NCBI GenBank assembly: GCA_965363675.1
Contig: CBDTTW010000089.1
Span: forward strand, 1 to 12,320
Direction of reading: 5' to 3'
Origin: CBDTTW01 sp965363675
Lineage (GTDB): Bacteria; Bacteroidota; Rhodothermia; Rhodothermales; DASSAV01
DNA: 12,320 bases
Below are positions 1 through 7,642 of this stretch, piece after piece. Every line of letters begins with the position of its first letter. The stretch's first letter is position 1. Made by a program: the position numbers and the translations under genes. The notes below the pieces were generated by a model. It was given only the letters and a program-made list of their open reading frames with translations. It ran no database searches and was not told the origin of the DNA.

Positions 1-226
1 CGACGGCGACAGGGACAAAGGTCGCCGCCGCCGCGAGCAGCACGAGGCCCCCGGCGGCGTCGCCGAGCCACGCGAAGGCGGCCCACGCCGCCGCCATGCC
101 GCCCAGCACGAGGGCCAGGCGCGCCCACGAGAGGCGGCGGCTCTTCCGGTCGAGGCGGGCCGCGCGGCGGTCGAGGCGGGCGAGGTGGCGCAGCAGCACG
201 GCTTCGCGGGCGTCATCGGGCGTCAT
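1..226 (-). CDS. Partial membrane protein, possible MutS-related (N-terminus only)
   Basis: Only the first 75 codons lie in the window; the frame is open through the left edge. The ATG at 226 is chosen because the other nearby ATG (231) runs into a stop after one codon. The peptide starts MTPDDAREAVLLRHLARLDR, then has an Arg-rich stretch with a repeated R-L-D pattern (about residues 17-33). Two hydrophobic segments follow (about residues 36-53 and 57-75), suggesting two membrane helices with a short basic cytoplasmic N-terminus. Codon third positions are strongly G/C, as in the neighbouring genes. A basic or coiled N-terminus, an SRRLSWARL-type stretch and then two helices resembles the start of membrane-anchored MutS-related ATPases found in Bacteroidota. 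This is a resemblance recalled from memory, and the diagnostic ATPase part is outside the window. It is transcribed divergently from the PAS kinase across an 82-base gap. Confidence 0.4.
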   Translation of the reverse strand, partial: MTPDDAREAVLLRHLARLDRRAARLDRKSRRLSWARLALVLGGMAAAWAAFAWLGDAAGGLVLLAAAATFVPVAV

Positions 227-260
227 GGCATCGGGAACAGAGGTGGGCGGGGCGGCAGGT

Positions 261-290
261 TTGGCGCATACGGCCCTCGTAAGGTAAATT
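261..290 (+). promoter_or_regulatory. Candidate sigma70-like promoter for the PAS kinase
   Basis: TTGGCG (261-266) and TAAATT (285-290) are separated by 18 bases in an otherwise GC-rich divergent spacer. This would place transcription start near 297. That is only about 12 bases before the ATG at 309 but 27 before the in-frame ATG at 324. No supporting operator or consensus for this lineage is available, so it is a weak call. Confidence 0.3.
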
Positions 291-308
291 GTCCTGTACG
301 CTTGTTGC

Positions 309-3300
309 ATGGGTGGGGTTACGATGGCGCACCATGAAGCTTCGCACAGCATTCCGGAAGCGGCCTCCGGCGGCCCGGACCTCTTGGACGCAGAGGGGTG
401 GTTCGACCTGCTGTTCCGGCAGAGCCCGGCCGTCCTGGCGTTCCTGGCGGGCCCGGCGCACACCGTCGAGCGGATCAACGACGCCGGCCTCGAACTCACC
501 GGCGCCCGCGACCTGCTCGGACGGCCCCTGTTCGAAGCGCTGCCCGAACTCGAAGGCCAGGGCCTGGCCGAGATGCTCCGGGAGGCGCTGGCCGCCGGCC
601 GAAAAATCTCCGCCGACGAGCGCCTGCTTCGGCTGGGCGCGCACGCCGACGGCTCGCCCCGGGAGCGCTGGTTCAACCTTTCGCTGCTGCCCGCCGGCGG
701 AGGCGTGCTCGTGCACGCCCTCGACGTAACCGAGCAGGTGCGCGCGCGCCGCCAGGCCGAGCACATGACCCAGGCGGGGGCCGTTCAGCGGGCGCTGCTG
801 ACCTCCGTCCTCGACCAGATGCCCGCCGGCATCGTCATCGCCGAGGGCCCCGGAGGGGGGCTGGTGCAAGGCAACCAACAGCTCGAAGCCATTTTCCGGC
901 ACCCGGTGCTGCTGAGCGCAAACGTTCAGGAATACAGCCAGTGGCAAGGCTTCCACCCGGACGGCCGCCCCTATGCCCCGGAAGAGTGGCCGCTGGCCCG
1001 CGCGCTTCAGCAGGGCGAGCACACCTTCTCCGAGGAGATCACGATCGGACGCGGCGACGGCACGCGCGGCGTCGTGACGGTGAGCGCCCGCCCCGTGCGC
1101 GACGCCGAGGGCGGCATCGCGGCGGCCGTCGCCGTCGTCGTCGATGTGACCGAGCATAAAGCCGCCGTCGCCGCCCTGGCCCAAAGCGAAGAACGCTACC
1201 GCCTGGCCGCCCGCGCCACCAACGATGCCATCTGGGACTGGGACCTCACCGACGGCTCGGTGAGCTGGAACCAGGCCATCGCGGACCTTTTCGGGTGGGA
1301 GGACGCCCCGCGCGGCAGCACGGCCGCATGGTGGATGGAACACGTCCACCCGGAGGACCGGGCGCGCGTGGTGGGCTCCATCCACGAGGTCACCGAAGGG
1401 CGGGGCGACCACTGGACACAGGAGTACCGCTTTTTGCGCCGGGACGGCGGTTACGCCGTCGTCTACGACCGGGGCTTCCTGCTGCGCGCCCCGGACGGCG
1501 CGCCGCTGCGCATGGTGGGGGCCATGCTCGACCTGACGCGCGCCCGCGAGGCCGAGGCCGCCCTGCGCGAGAGCCGCGAGGACCTCCGGCGGGCGCAGGC
1601 CATCGCCCAGGTCGGAAGCTGGCGCGTCGAGGTGCGCACGGGCGCCATGCGCTGGTCCGAGCAGATGTACGCCCTGCTCGGCGTCCCGGCGGAGGCGCCC
1701 GTCACGCTCGAAACCCTGTACGAGATCGTCCACCCCGACGACCGCACGGCGGCGCGGCGCGCCTGGCAGGCCGCCGTAGCGGGCAGCCCCTACGACACCG
1801 AGTTCCGCGTGCTGGTCGGCGGCGAGGCGCGCATCGTGCGAGCGCGCGCCCGGGTCGAGCGCGGCCCCGACGGCGCGCCCACGGCCGGGCATGGCGTGTT
1901 GCAGGACGTGACGGAGGCGCGCCGCACCGAACGGGCCTTGCAGGAGAGCGAACGCCGCCTGCGCCGCCTCGTCGACTCGGGCATGATGGGCGTCTTCGAC
2001 TGGACGGCCGAGGGAGCCATCACGGCCGCCAACGACACAGCCCTCGAACTGCTCGGGTACACGCGCGCCGACCTGGAGGCGGGCCGCCTCGACTGGCAGC
2101 GCATCACCCCCGAGGAGCATTTGCCGCAGTACTACCGGGCGCTCGAAGAAGCGCAGCAGCGCGGCATCTGCACCCCCTACGAGAAGGAATGCATCCGCAA
2201 GGACGGCCGCCGCCTGCCGGTGCTCATCGGGCGCGCCCTGCTCAACCACGACAAAGGCGTGGCCTTCTTCCTCGACATGACCGAGCGCAAACGAACCGAA
2301 CAGGCGTTGCGCACGAGCGAAAAGCGCCTCCGCCTCTCGCAGGAGGCCGGCAAGGTGGGGGTGTGGGAGTGGGACCTCGTGACGGGAAAAACCGTCTGGA
2401 CGGAAACCGTGTGGGCCATCTATGGCCTCCGCCCCGACCCCTCGGCCGACCTCATGACGCTCTTTTACGAAGCCGTCCATCCGGAGGACCGCGAGGCGAC
2501 GATAGCCCACATGCAGGGTATGCTGGCCTCGGCCGCCGTGGACTTTCAGTACGAGTTCCGCATTCGGCGGCCGGGCGGCGCCGTGCGGTGGGTCGAGTCT
2601 ACGGGCCGCGTGCTGCGCGCCCAGGACGGCGCGCCGCTCAGCATGCACGGCGTCAACATCGACATCACCGAGCGCAAGCGTATGGAGCAGACGCTGCGCG
2701 AGTTCAACGAGCTGCTCGAACGGCAGGTGGCGGCGCGCACCGAGGCGCTCGAACAGCGCAACCGCGAGCTGCAACAGTTCGCCTATATCGCCAGCCACGA
2801 TCTTCAGGAGCCGCTGCGCAAGGTGCAGACCTTCGCCGGGCTCATCCGGAGCGACTTCGGCGCAGCGCTCACGCCGAGCATCGCGGCCTACCTCGAACGC
2901 ATGGAGGCGGCGGCGGCGCGCATGTCTACGCTGCTCAAGGACATCCTCGCCTTCTCGCGCGTCTCGACGCGAACGACGCCGTTCGAGCCGGTGACGGTCA
3001 CCGAGGTCCTGCGGCAGGTGCTCTCCGACCTGGACCTGATGATCGAGCGCGCCGGCGCCCGCGTCGAGGCGTCGGGGGATTGCGCCCTGGAGGCCGACGC
3101 GGTGCAACTGCGGCAGTTGCTCAACCACCTCGTCATGAATGCGCTCAAGTTCCACCGTGCGGGCGCGGCGCCGCAGGTGCGCATCACCACGTCGGCGGCG
3201 GAGCCGGCGCGCGTGCGCATCGAGGTGGCCGACGACGGCATCGGCTTCGACCCGGCCTATGCCGAGCGCATCTTCGAGCCGTTCCAGCGGCTGCACGGCC

Positions 3301-3443
3301 GCAGCGAGTACCCCGGCACGGGCATGGGCCTGGCGATCTGCCGGCGCATCGCCGAGCGGCACGGCGGGCTGATCCGCGCCGAGAGCGCGCCCGGCCGGGG
3401 CAGCCGCTTCATCCTGGAACTGCCCGTGCGCCCCGAGGGCTGA
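309..3443 (+). CDS. Multi-PAS sensor histidine kinase
   Basis: A 1044-residue sensor kinase that would autophosphorylate and pass phosphate to a response regulator encoded elsewhere. It has no transmembrane segment or signal peptide, so it is predicted cytosolic. Six PAS-like units occupy about residues 31-140, 155-283, 294-415, 425-540, 548-660 and 671-790. Most end in the D-[VIM]-T-E PAC signature; units 3, 4 and 6 carry the HPEDR/HPDDR and Trp-rich features of the PAS_3 type. A coiled linker (about 790-820) leads to a HisKA domain with phospho-acceptor His830 in ASHDLQEPLRK, the type common in phytochrome-like kinases. The HATPase domain shows Asn944 (N box), DDGIG at 975-979 (G1) and GTGMGL at 1003-1008 (G2), so it looks catalytically intact. 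There is no receiver domain. The in-frame ATG at 324 (residue 6), preceded by GGGTGGGG, is an alternative start. The ligands of the PAS units are unknown. Confidence 0.93.
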   Translation: MGGVTMAHHEASHSIPEAASGGPDLLDAEGWFDLLFRQSPAVLAFLAGPAHTVERINDAGLELTGARDLLGRPLFEALPELEGQGLAEMLREALAAGRKISADERLLRLGAHADGSPRERWFNLSLLPAGGGVLVHALDVTEQVRARRQAEHMTQAGAVQRALLTSVLDQMPAGIVIAEGPGGGLVQGNQQLEAIFRHPVLLSANVQEYSQWQGFHPDGRPYAPEEWPLARALQQGEHTFSEEITIGRGDGTRGVVTVSARPVRDAEGGIAAAVAVVVDVTEHKAAVAALAQSEERYRLAARATNDAIWDWDLTDGSVSWNQAIADLFGWEDAPRGSTAAWWMEHVHPEDRARVVGSIHEVTEGRGDHWTQEYRFLRRDGGYAVVYDRGFLLRAPDGAPLRMVGAMLDLTRAREAEAALRESREDLRRAQAIAQVGSWRVEVRTGAMRWSEQMYALLGVPAEAPVTLETLYEIVHPDDRTAARRAWQAAVAGSPYDTEFRVLVGGEARIVRARARVERGPDGAPTAGHGVLQDVTEARRTERALQESERRLRRLVDSGMMGVFDWTAEGAITAANDTALELLGYTRADLEAGRLDWQRITPEEHLPQYYRALEEAQQRGICTPYEKECIRKDGRRLPVLIGRALLNHDKGVAFFLDMTERKRTEQALRTSEKRLRLSQEAGKVGVWEWDLVTGKTVWTETVWAIYGLRPDPSADLMTLFYEAVHPEDREATIAHMQGMLASAAVDFQYEFRIRRPGGAVRWVESTGRVLRAQDGAPLSMHGVNIDITERKRMEQTLREFNELLERQVAARTEALEQRNRELQQFAYIASHDLQEPLRKVQTFAGLIRSDFGAALTPSIAAYLERMEAAAARMSTLLKDILAFSRVSTRTTPFEPVTVTEVLRQVLSDLDLMIERAGARVEASGDCALEADAVQLRQLLNHLVMNALKFHRAGAAPQVRITTSAAEPARVRIEVADDGIGFDPAYAERIFEPFQRLHGRSEYPGTGMGLAICRRIAERHGGLIRAESAPGRGSRFILELPVRPEG

Positions 3444-3541
3444 GCCGCCGGGATGCTACGTTTCGGCGCCCGCCGGATCCCCCGGGCGCCCGGCCCGTCT
3501 AATGCCGCACTCCGCCGCCCCCTCCCCCCGCCGCCGTGCGC

Positions 3542-4831
3542 ATGGCCTCCTCCCCCTCCGTCCTGAACGTGTTCGGCAGCCGCAAGATGGGCGCCCTGCT
3601 GGTGCTCGGGTTCTCCTCGGGCCTGCCGCTTTACCTGACCGGGCAGGGCCGCGCCCTCCAGGCCTGGATGACCTCGGAGCACGTGGACCTGACGACCATC
3701 GGGATCTTCAGCCTCGTAGGGCTGCCCTACTCGCTCAAGTTCCTCTGGGCGCCGCTCATCGACCGCTACGTTCCTCCCTTCCTCGGGCGGCGGCGCGGCT
3801 GGATCCTGGTCACGCAAATGGCGCTGCTCCTCGCCATCGCGGCCATGGCGTTGCAGGACCCGCGCCTGGGACTTCAGATGCTGGCCGTCAACGCCATGCT
3901 CATCGCGTTTTTCAGCGCCTCGCAGGACATCGTCATCGACGCGTACCGCACCGACGTGCTCGGCGAGCGGGAGCTGGGCGCGGGCGCGGCCGCATGGGTG
4001 CTGGGCTACCGCATCGCCCTGCTGACGACCGGTGCGCTGGCCCTCGTCCTGGCCGACCGCATGCCGTGGACCGCCGTGTACCTCGTCATGGCGGCCCTGC
4101 TGCTCCTGGGCATGCTCGGCACGCTGCTCGCCCCCGAGCCGCAACTGCGCGACGCCCCTCCGGCCACGTTCGCCGAGGCCGTCGTGCTGCCGTTCCGCGA
4201 GTTCTTCCACCGCGAAACGGTGCTCAAGGGGTTTTTGGTGCTTGCCTTCATCGTGCTCTATAAAGTGCCGGACTACTACGCCGGCAGCATGGCGACGCCG
4301 TTTCTGCTGGCGGCAGGCTTCTCGCAGACGGACATCGGCGCGCTGGCCGGAGGCGTGGGGCTGGGGGCCACCATCGTCGGCGCGCTGGCCGGGGGGGGAC
4401 TGGTCACGCGGATCGGCATCAACCGCGCGCTGTGGGTGTTCGGCGGGTTGCAGGCCGCCAGCAACCTGTCGTACTACCTGCTGGCTCTGGCGGGCAAGCA
4501 CTACGGCTATCTCGTCGCCACGATGCTCGTCGAGAACTTTTGCCAGGGCCTCGTGACGGCGGGCTTCATCGCGTTTCTGATGAGCCTGTGCAGCGTGCGG
4601 TTTTCGGCCACGCAGTACGCGCTGCTCTCCAGCCTGATGGGGGCCAGCCGCGACATCCTGGTGGCGCCCGCCGGGCGGCTCGCCGAGCTGATGGGCTGGC
4701 CGACCTTTTTCCTCCTCACGATTCTGGCGGCCCTGCCGGGGCTGCTCCTGCTGCCGGTGTTCGCGCCCTGGAACCGCTCCTACCCGACGCTCGCGGCGCC
4801 GCGCCCCGAGGGCGACGCCCTCACGGACTGA
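3542..4831 (+). CDS. ampG: AmpG-type muropeptide MFS permease
   Basis: A major facilitator protein of 429 residues with about 12 hydrophobic helices, predicted in the inner membrane. AmpG imports anhydro-muropeptides (GlcNAc-anhMurNAc peptides) released during wall turnover for recycling. Family-typical sequence runs through the whole protein: GFSSGLPLYL near the N-terminus, QAWM, SLVGLPYSLKFLWAP-LIDRY, GRRRGW at residues 82-87, S-ASQDIVIDAYRTDV from residue 125, and the later FSATQYALLSSLMG and NFCQGL stretches. Length is slightly below the Escherichia coli protein (about 490) and close to the shorter AmpG homologues. ATG 3542 is preferred; an in-frame GTG lies two codons upstream at 3536. 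No beta-lactamase or ampR-like gene is nearby, so a role in resistance signalling is not indicated. Its last 11 bases overlap the converging symporter gene. It follows the kinase after about 98 bases without an obvious terminator. Confidence 0.9.
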   Translation: MASSPSVLNVFGSRKMGALLVLGFSSGLPLYLTGQGRALQAWMTSEHVDLTTIGIFSLVGLPYSLKFLWAPLIDRYVPPFLGRRRGWILVTQMALLLAIAAMALQDPRLGLQMLAVNAMLIAFFSASQDIVIDAYRTDVLGERELGAGAAAWVLGYRIALLTTGALALVLADRMPWTAVYLVMAALLLLGMLGTLLAPEPQLRDAPPATFAEAVVLPFREFFHRETVLKGFLVLAFIVLYKVPDYYAGSMATPFLLAAGFSQTDIGALAGGVGLGATIVGALAGGGLVTRIGINRALWVFGGLQAASNLSYYLLALAGKHYGYLVATMLVENFCQGLVTAGFIAFLMSLCSVRFSATQYALLSSLMGASRDILVAPAGRLAELMGWPTFFLLTILAALPGLLLLPVFAPWNRSYPTLAAPRPEGDALTD

Positions 4832-6059
4832 CGGCGGCGGCCACGGGCGGCGTGAACTCGCCCTCCCACCGCGCCATGACGGCCGTAGCGAGGCAGTTGC
4901 CGACGAGGTTGACCGTCGTGCGCGCCATGTCCATCAGCTCATCGACGCCCAGGATGACGGCCACGCCTTCGAGCGGCAGCCCGAAGCTGACGAGCGTGCC
5001 GGAAAGAATGACGAGCGAGGCCCGAGGCACGCCCGCTACGCCCTTGCTCGTCAGCATGAGCGTAAGCATCATGAGCATCTGCTGCCCGAACGTCAGCTCG
5101 ACGCCGGCGGCCTGCGCCACGAAAATCGAGGCCATGGCGAGGTAGAGCGTCGAGCCGTCGAGGTTGAACGAATAGCCCGTCGGCATGACGAAGGCCACGA
5201 TGCGGCGGGGCACCCCGAAGGCTTCCATGCGCTGCATCGCCAGGGGCAGGGCCGCCTCCGAAGAAGTGGTCGAAAAGGCGATCAGGGCAGGCTCTTTGAT
5301 TTGCTTGAAGAACGCCACGAGCGGCACGCGCGCCAGCAGGGCCGCCGGCACGAGCGCCACTGCGACGAACACCACGAGCGCCCCGTAGAGCGTCAGCACC
5401 AGCTTGCCCAGGTTGACGAGCACCTCCACGCCGCTGTGCCCCACCGTCACGGCGATGGCCGCCCCGATGCCGATGGGGGCGTACTTCATGACGATGCCGG
5501 TGAACTTGAACATCGTCTCGGCCAGGCCCTCCACAAAGCCCAGCATGGCCTCGCGAGGTTTGCCCCTCACTTGGGTCAGGGCCACGGCGAACAGGATGGA
5601 GAAAAACACCACCTGGAGCACGTCGTTCTTGTAGGCCGCCTCGATGAAGCTCTGCGGGACGATGTGCTCCAGGACGCCGGCGAACGTCTGGCCGCCGGCG
5701 GCCAGGGCGGCGGCCTCCCCCGGCGCCGCCTGGAGCGCGATCCCGTCGCCGGGGCGCACCAGGTTGACGGCCGCCAGCCCCACGAACAGCGCAATCGTCG
5801 TGACGACCTCGAAGTAGATGATCGACTTGAGCGCCAGGCGCCCCACGCGCTTCATGTCGTCGCCGTGCCCGGCGATGCCCATGACGAGGGTGCTGAACAG
5901 AATGGGCACGATGATCGACTTGATCATCCGCAGGAAGATCGTCGAGAGCACCTTGAGCTGCACCGCCGCCTCGGGGAAGAGCCAGCCCAGGAGCGCGCCC
6001 AGCACCATCGTGATAATGATCCACTGCGTCAGAGAGACGCGCTTGACGAGACGCCACAT
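4821..6059 (-). CDS. Glutamate/aspartate-type DAACS symporter (GltP/GltT-like)
   Basis: A 412-residue member of the SDF (dicarboxylate/amino acid:cation symporter) family, an inner-membrane protein coupling substrate uptake to Na+ or H+. Family landmarks are present in order: a serine-rich HP1 tip FSTTSSEA (262-269), TM7 PTGYSFNLDGST (293-304, matching the NMDGT region), the HP2 tip TSKGVAGVP (337-345), and TM8 DMARTTVNLVGN with Asp377, Arg380 and Asn384. By analogy with GltPh, the Arg binds the side-chain carboxylate and the Asp the amino group of the substrate. C4-dicarboxylate DctA proteins have Ser at that Asp position, so acidic amino acids are the likelier substrate. An Ala/Gly-rich loop (about 108-125) after TM3 is the only irregular stretch. 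The ATG at 6059 gives a normal N-terminus. It is convergent with ampG and divergent from the 6257 gene, so it is probably transcribed alone. Confidence 0.92.
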   Translation of the reverse strand: MWRLVKRVSLTQWIIITMVLGALLGWLFPEAAVQLKVLSTIFLRMIKSIIVPILFSTLVMGIAGHGDDMKRVGRLALKSIIYFEVVTTIALFVGLAAVNLVRPGDGIALQAAPGEAAALAAGGQTFAGVLEHIVPQSFIEAAYKNDVLQVVFFSILFAVALTQVRGKPREAMLGFVEGLAETMFKFTGIVMKYAPIGIGAAIAVTVGHSGVEVLVNLGKLVLTLYGALVVFVAVALVPAALLARVPLVAFFKQIKEPALIAFSTTSSEAALPLAMQRMEAFGVPRRIVAFVMPTGYSFNLDGSTLYLAMASIFVAQAAGVELTFGQQMLMMLTLMLTSKGVAGVPRASLVILSGTLVSFGLPLEGVAVILGVDELMDMARTTVNLVGNCLATAVMARWEGEFTPPVAAAVSP

Positions 6060-6167
6060 GTGCGATGCGGGAGAAATTGCGATGCCGGAGAAGATGCGGG
6101 CGGCGGCCCCTCAGGGCAACCCCCGCCCGCCCGAAAGCTTACGCGCGCTGCAAAAGGCCGCCGCCAT

Positions 6168-6196
6168 TTGGACCCGTGCGAGGCGTGCGTTAAAAT
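6168..6196 (+). promoter_or_regulatory. Sigma70-like promoter for the 6257 gene and folK
   Basis: TTGGAC (6168-6173) and TAAAAT (6191-6196) are separated by exactly 17 bases, a textbook sigma70 geometry. They stand out in a GC-rich 197-base divergent spacer. Transcription would start near 6203, giving a leader of about 54 bases before the ATG at 6257. The -10 lies inside CGTTAAAA, whose complement TTTTAACG recurs in two other intergenic regions of the window. Whether the primary sigma factor of this organism uses this consensus is not known from the sequence. Confidence 0.5.
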
Positions 6197-6256
6197 ACGG
6201 CGACGAACCTGTGCGCGGGGCCGAGGAGCAGGGTCACTTTAAGCCTGGACCGAAGC

Positions 6257-7009
6257 ATGTCGAACCAATGGATCGTAGCGGCCCTCGCCCTGGCAGGGCT
6301 GGCGTGCGGCAAATCTGCGGAGACGCCCGGCGGCGCCCCTCCCCTCCCGGAGACGCCCTTCCGGCTCGAAGTGTCGCCCTTCGTAAGCGCCCAATCCGGG
6401 CGCTACGTCATCGTGAGCGGCGTCATCCCGGCGCGCCACCCTTCGCCCGAGAAGACGTTCGCGGCGGTGCTGTTCTGCGGCGGGCAGTGGCGCTACCTCG
6501 GCGCCGAGCAGCAAGACTTCTATAAGGACTTCCGCATGTGGGTCGATACGTCGGCCGCCGAGATCGACCGCAACAGCCTTACATACCGCGACATCCGCAT
6601 CTCCTGCGAGCCGGACAGCAGCATCCGCATCGCTTCGTCGGATTTCGACAAGTCGCTGGCCCTGCTGACGGCCTCGGGCGCGGGCGAGGAAGCGCTCGTG
6701 CGCACGGCGGCCGACGGGGCGCACTACTTCGAGTTTGCCGGGGCCTCCGGCGAGGCGCGCGTGTCGGTCGGCGAGGCTGCCGTGGCGGCGGCGGGCGCGC
6801 CCGTAGCCGTGCGGCAGGGCGCCGGGGCCGCTGCGCCGGTGGCGGCGGGCGCCTCGCACGCCGTCGGCGCGGGGCAGCCCGTCACCGTCGAGATCCAGCG
6901 GCCGGGCGCGGCCCTGAAGCCTTCCGACGTGCTGACGGTGAACCGCAAGGCCGGCTGGTTCTCGTGGAAGCGCCGTATGCCGCCGCCCGCCGCCGCGCCC
7001 GCCCCTTGA
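6257..7009 (+). CDS. Unrecognised exported protein, possible lipoprotein
   Basis: I do not recognise this 250-residue protein. The N-terminus MSNQWIVAALALAGLACGKS is hydrophobic and ends at Cys17, suggesting a type II (lipoprotein) signal. The box reads G-L-A-C rather than the usual L-A/S-G/A-C, and no basic residue precedes the hydrophobic core, so the call is tentative. A CTG codon four codons upstream (6245) would add an Arg. A low-complexity Pro/Gly spacer (about 22-32) leads to a probable folded region of about 120 residues. This holds two further cysteines (in LFCGGQW and ISCEPD) and alternating polar/hydrophobic stretches like beta strands. From about residue 165 the sequence is Ala/Gly/Val-rich, then ends with WFSWKRR and a Pro/Ala tail. 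It is probably transcribed with folK, whose start overlaps its stop. No function can be assigned. Confidence 0.75.
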   Translation: MSNQWIVAALALAGLACGKSAETPGGAPPLPETPFRLEVSPFVSAQSGRYVIVSGVIPARHPSPEKTFAAVLFCGGQWRYLGAEQQDFYKDFRMWVDTSAAEIDRNSLTYRDIRISCEPDSSIRIASSDFDKSLALLTASGAGEEALVRTAADGAHYFEFAGASGEARVSVGEAAVAAAGAPVAVRQGAGAAAPVAAGASHAVGAGQPVTVEIQRPGAALKPSDVLTVNRKAGWFSWKRRMPPPAAAPAP

Positions 7010-7536
7010 GCGACGCCGCGCCGCCGGTTACGGTGTACCTCGGCCTCGGCTCGAACCTCGGGGACCGGCTGGCGCGTCTGCGAGCCGCCGTTGTGGCGCT
7101 GGAGGCGACGGAAGGGCTCGCCGTGGCGCGCGTCTCGTCGGTCTACGAGTCGGCGGCGCACACGCTGCGGCCCGGCGAGCGGCAGCCGCCCTACCTGAAC
7201 GCCGTCGTCGAGGCGCGGGCGACGCTGGCGCCGCCGGCGCTGCTGGCCGCCTGCCACGCCGCCGAGGCCGAGGCCGGGCGCCGCCGCGCCCCCGGCGCGC
7301 GTTGGCAGCCGCGCCCGCTCGACGTGGACGTGCTGCTCTACGGCGCCCTGCGCCTGGCCGGGCCGGACGTGCAGACGCCTCACCCGCGCCTGGCCGAGCG
7401 CCGGTTCGTGCTGGAGCCGCTCTGCGAGCTGGCGCCGGGGCTCGTGGCGCCGCCGCCGCTCGGCCGGACGGTCGCGGCGCTGCTGGCGGCATGCCCCGAT
7501 GCGGCGCCGCTGCGCCGCCTGCCGGAGCGGCTGTGA
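7006..7536 (+). CDS. folK: FolK, HPPK of folate biosynthesis
   Basis: 2-Amino-4-hydroxy-6-hydroxymethyldihydropteridine pyrophosphokinase transfers pyrophosphate from ATP to the pterin in the cytosolic folate pathway. The protein (176 residues from the TTG) begins with the family signature YLGLGSNLGDR and contains YLNAVVE. Its active-site block is RWQPRPLDVDVLLYG, with Trp100, Arg103 and the metal-binding Asp106 and Asp108. TPHPRLAERRFVLEPL follows. All of these match the E. coli enzyme (about 160 residues), so it looks active. No ATG fits. TTG 7006 is chosen because its TTGA overlaps the upstream TGA by four bases, typical of translational coupling. GTG 7033 would start directly at MYLGLGSN and is a real alternative. 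No other folate gene is in the window. The C-terminus after the motif block is Ala/Arg-rich. Confidence 0.93.
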   Translation: MSDAAPPVTVYLGLGSNLGDRLARLRAAVVALEATEGLAVARVSSVYESAAHTLRPGERQPPYLNAVVEARATLAPPALLAACHAAEAEAGRRRAPGARWQPRPLDVDVLLYGALRLAGPDVQTPHPRLAERRFVLEPLCELAPGLVAPPPLGRTVAALLAACPDAAPLRRLPERL

Positions 7537-7642
7537 GGGGGCGTCTTCGCACGAAATGCAACGAACCTATTGCGGAGACCTGCGTTTTAACGGCTTGTTC
7601 TATTTGCTCGGTTGCAGAGTCCTCACCTAAGCCCTACTGCGT

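Noticed and set aside
213..3362. A 1049-codon open frame on the minus strand opposite the PAS kinase
   Set aside because: The plus frame encodes clear PAS, HisKA and HATPase motifs. The antisense product is Arg/Ala/His/Gly-rich with no recognisable motif, a usual by-product of very high GC with strong G/C at third positions.
3482..3493. Perfect 12-base palindrome CCGGGCGCCCGG between the kinase and ampG
   Set aside because: It has no loop and no following T-run, so it is not a terminator; such palindromes are expected at this GC content.
7595..7606. TTGTTCTATTTG as a Bacteroidota -33/-7 promoter
   Set aside because: TCTATTTG is close to the TAnnTTTG element, but no TTG lies at the right spacing upstream, so it is mentioned only in the gene entry.
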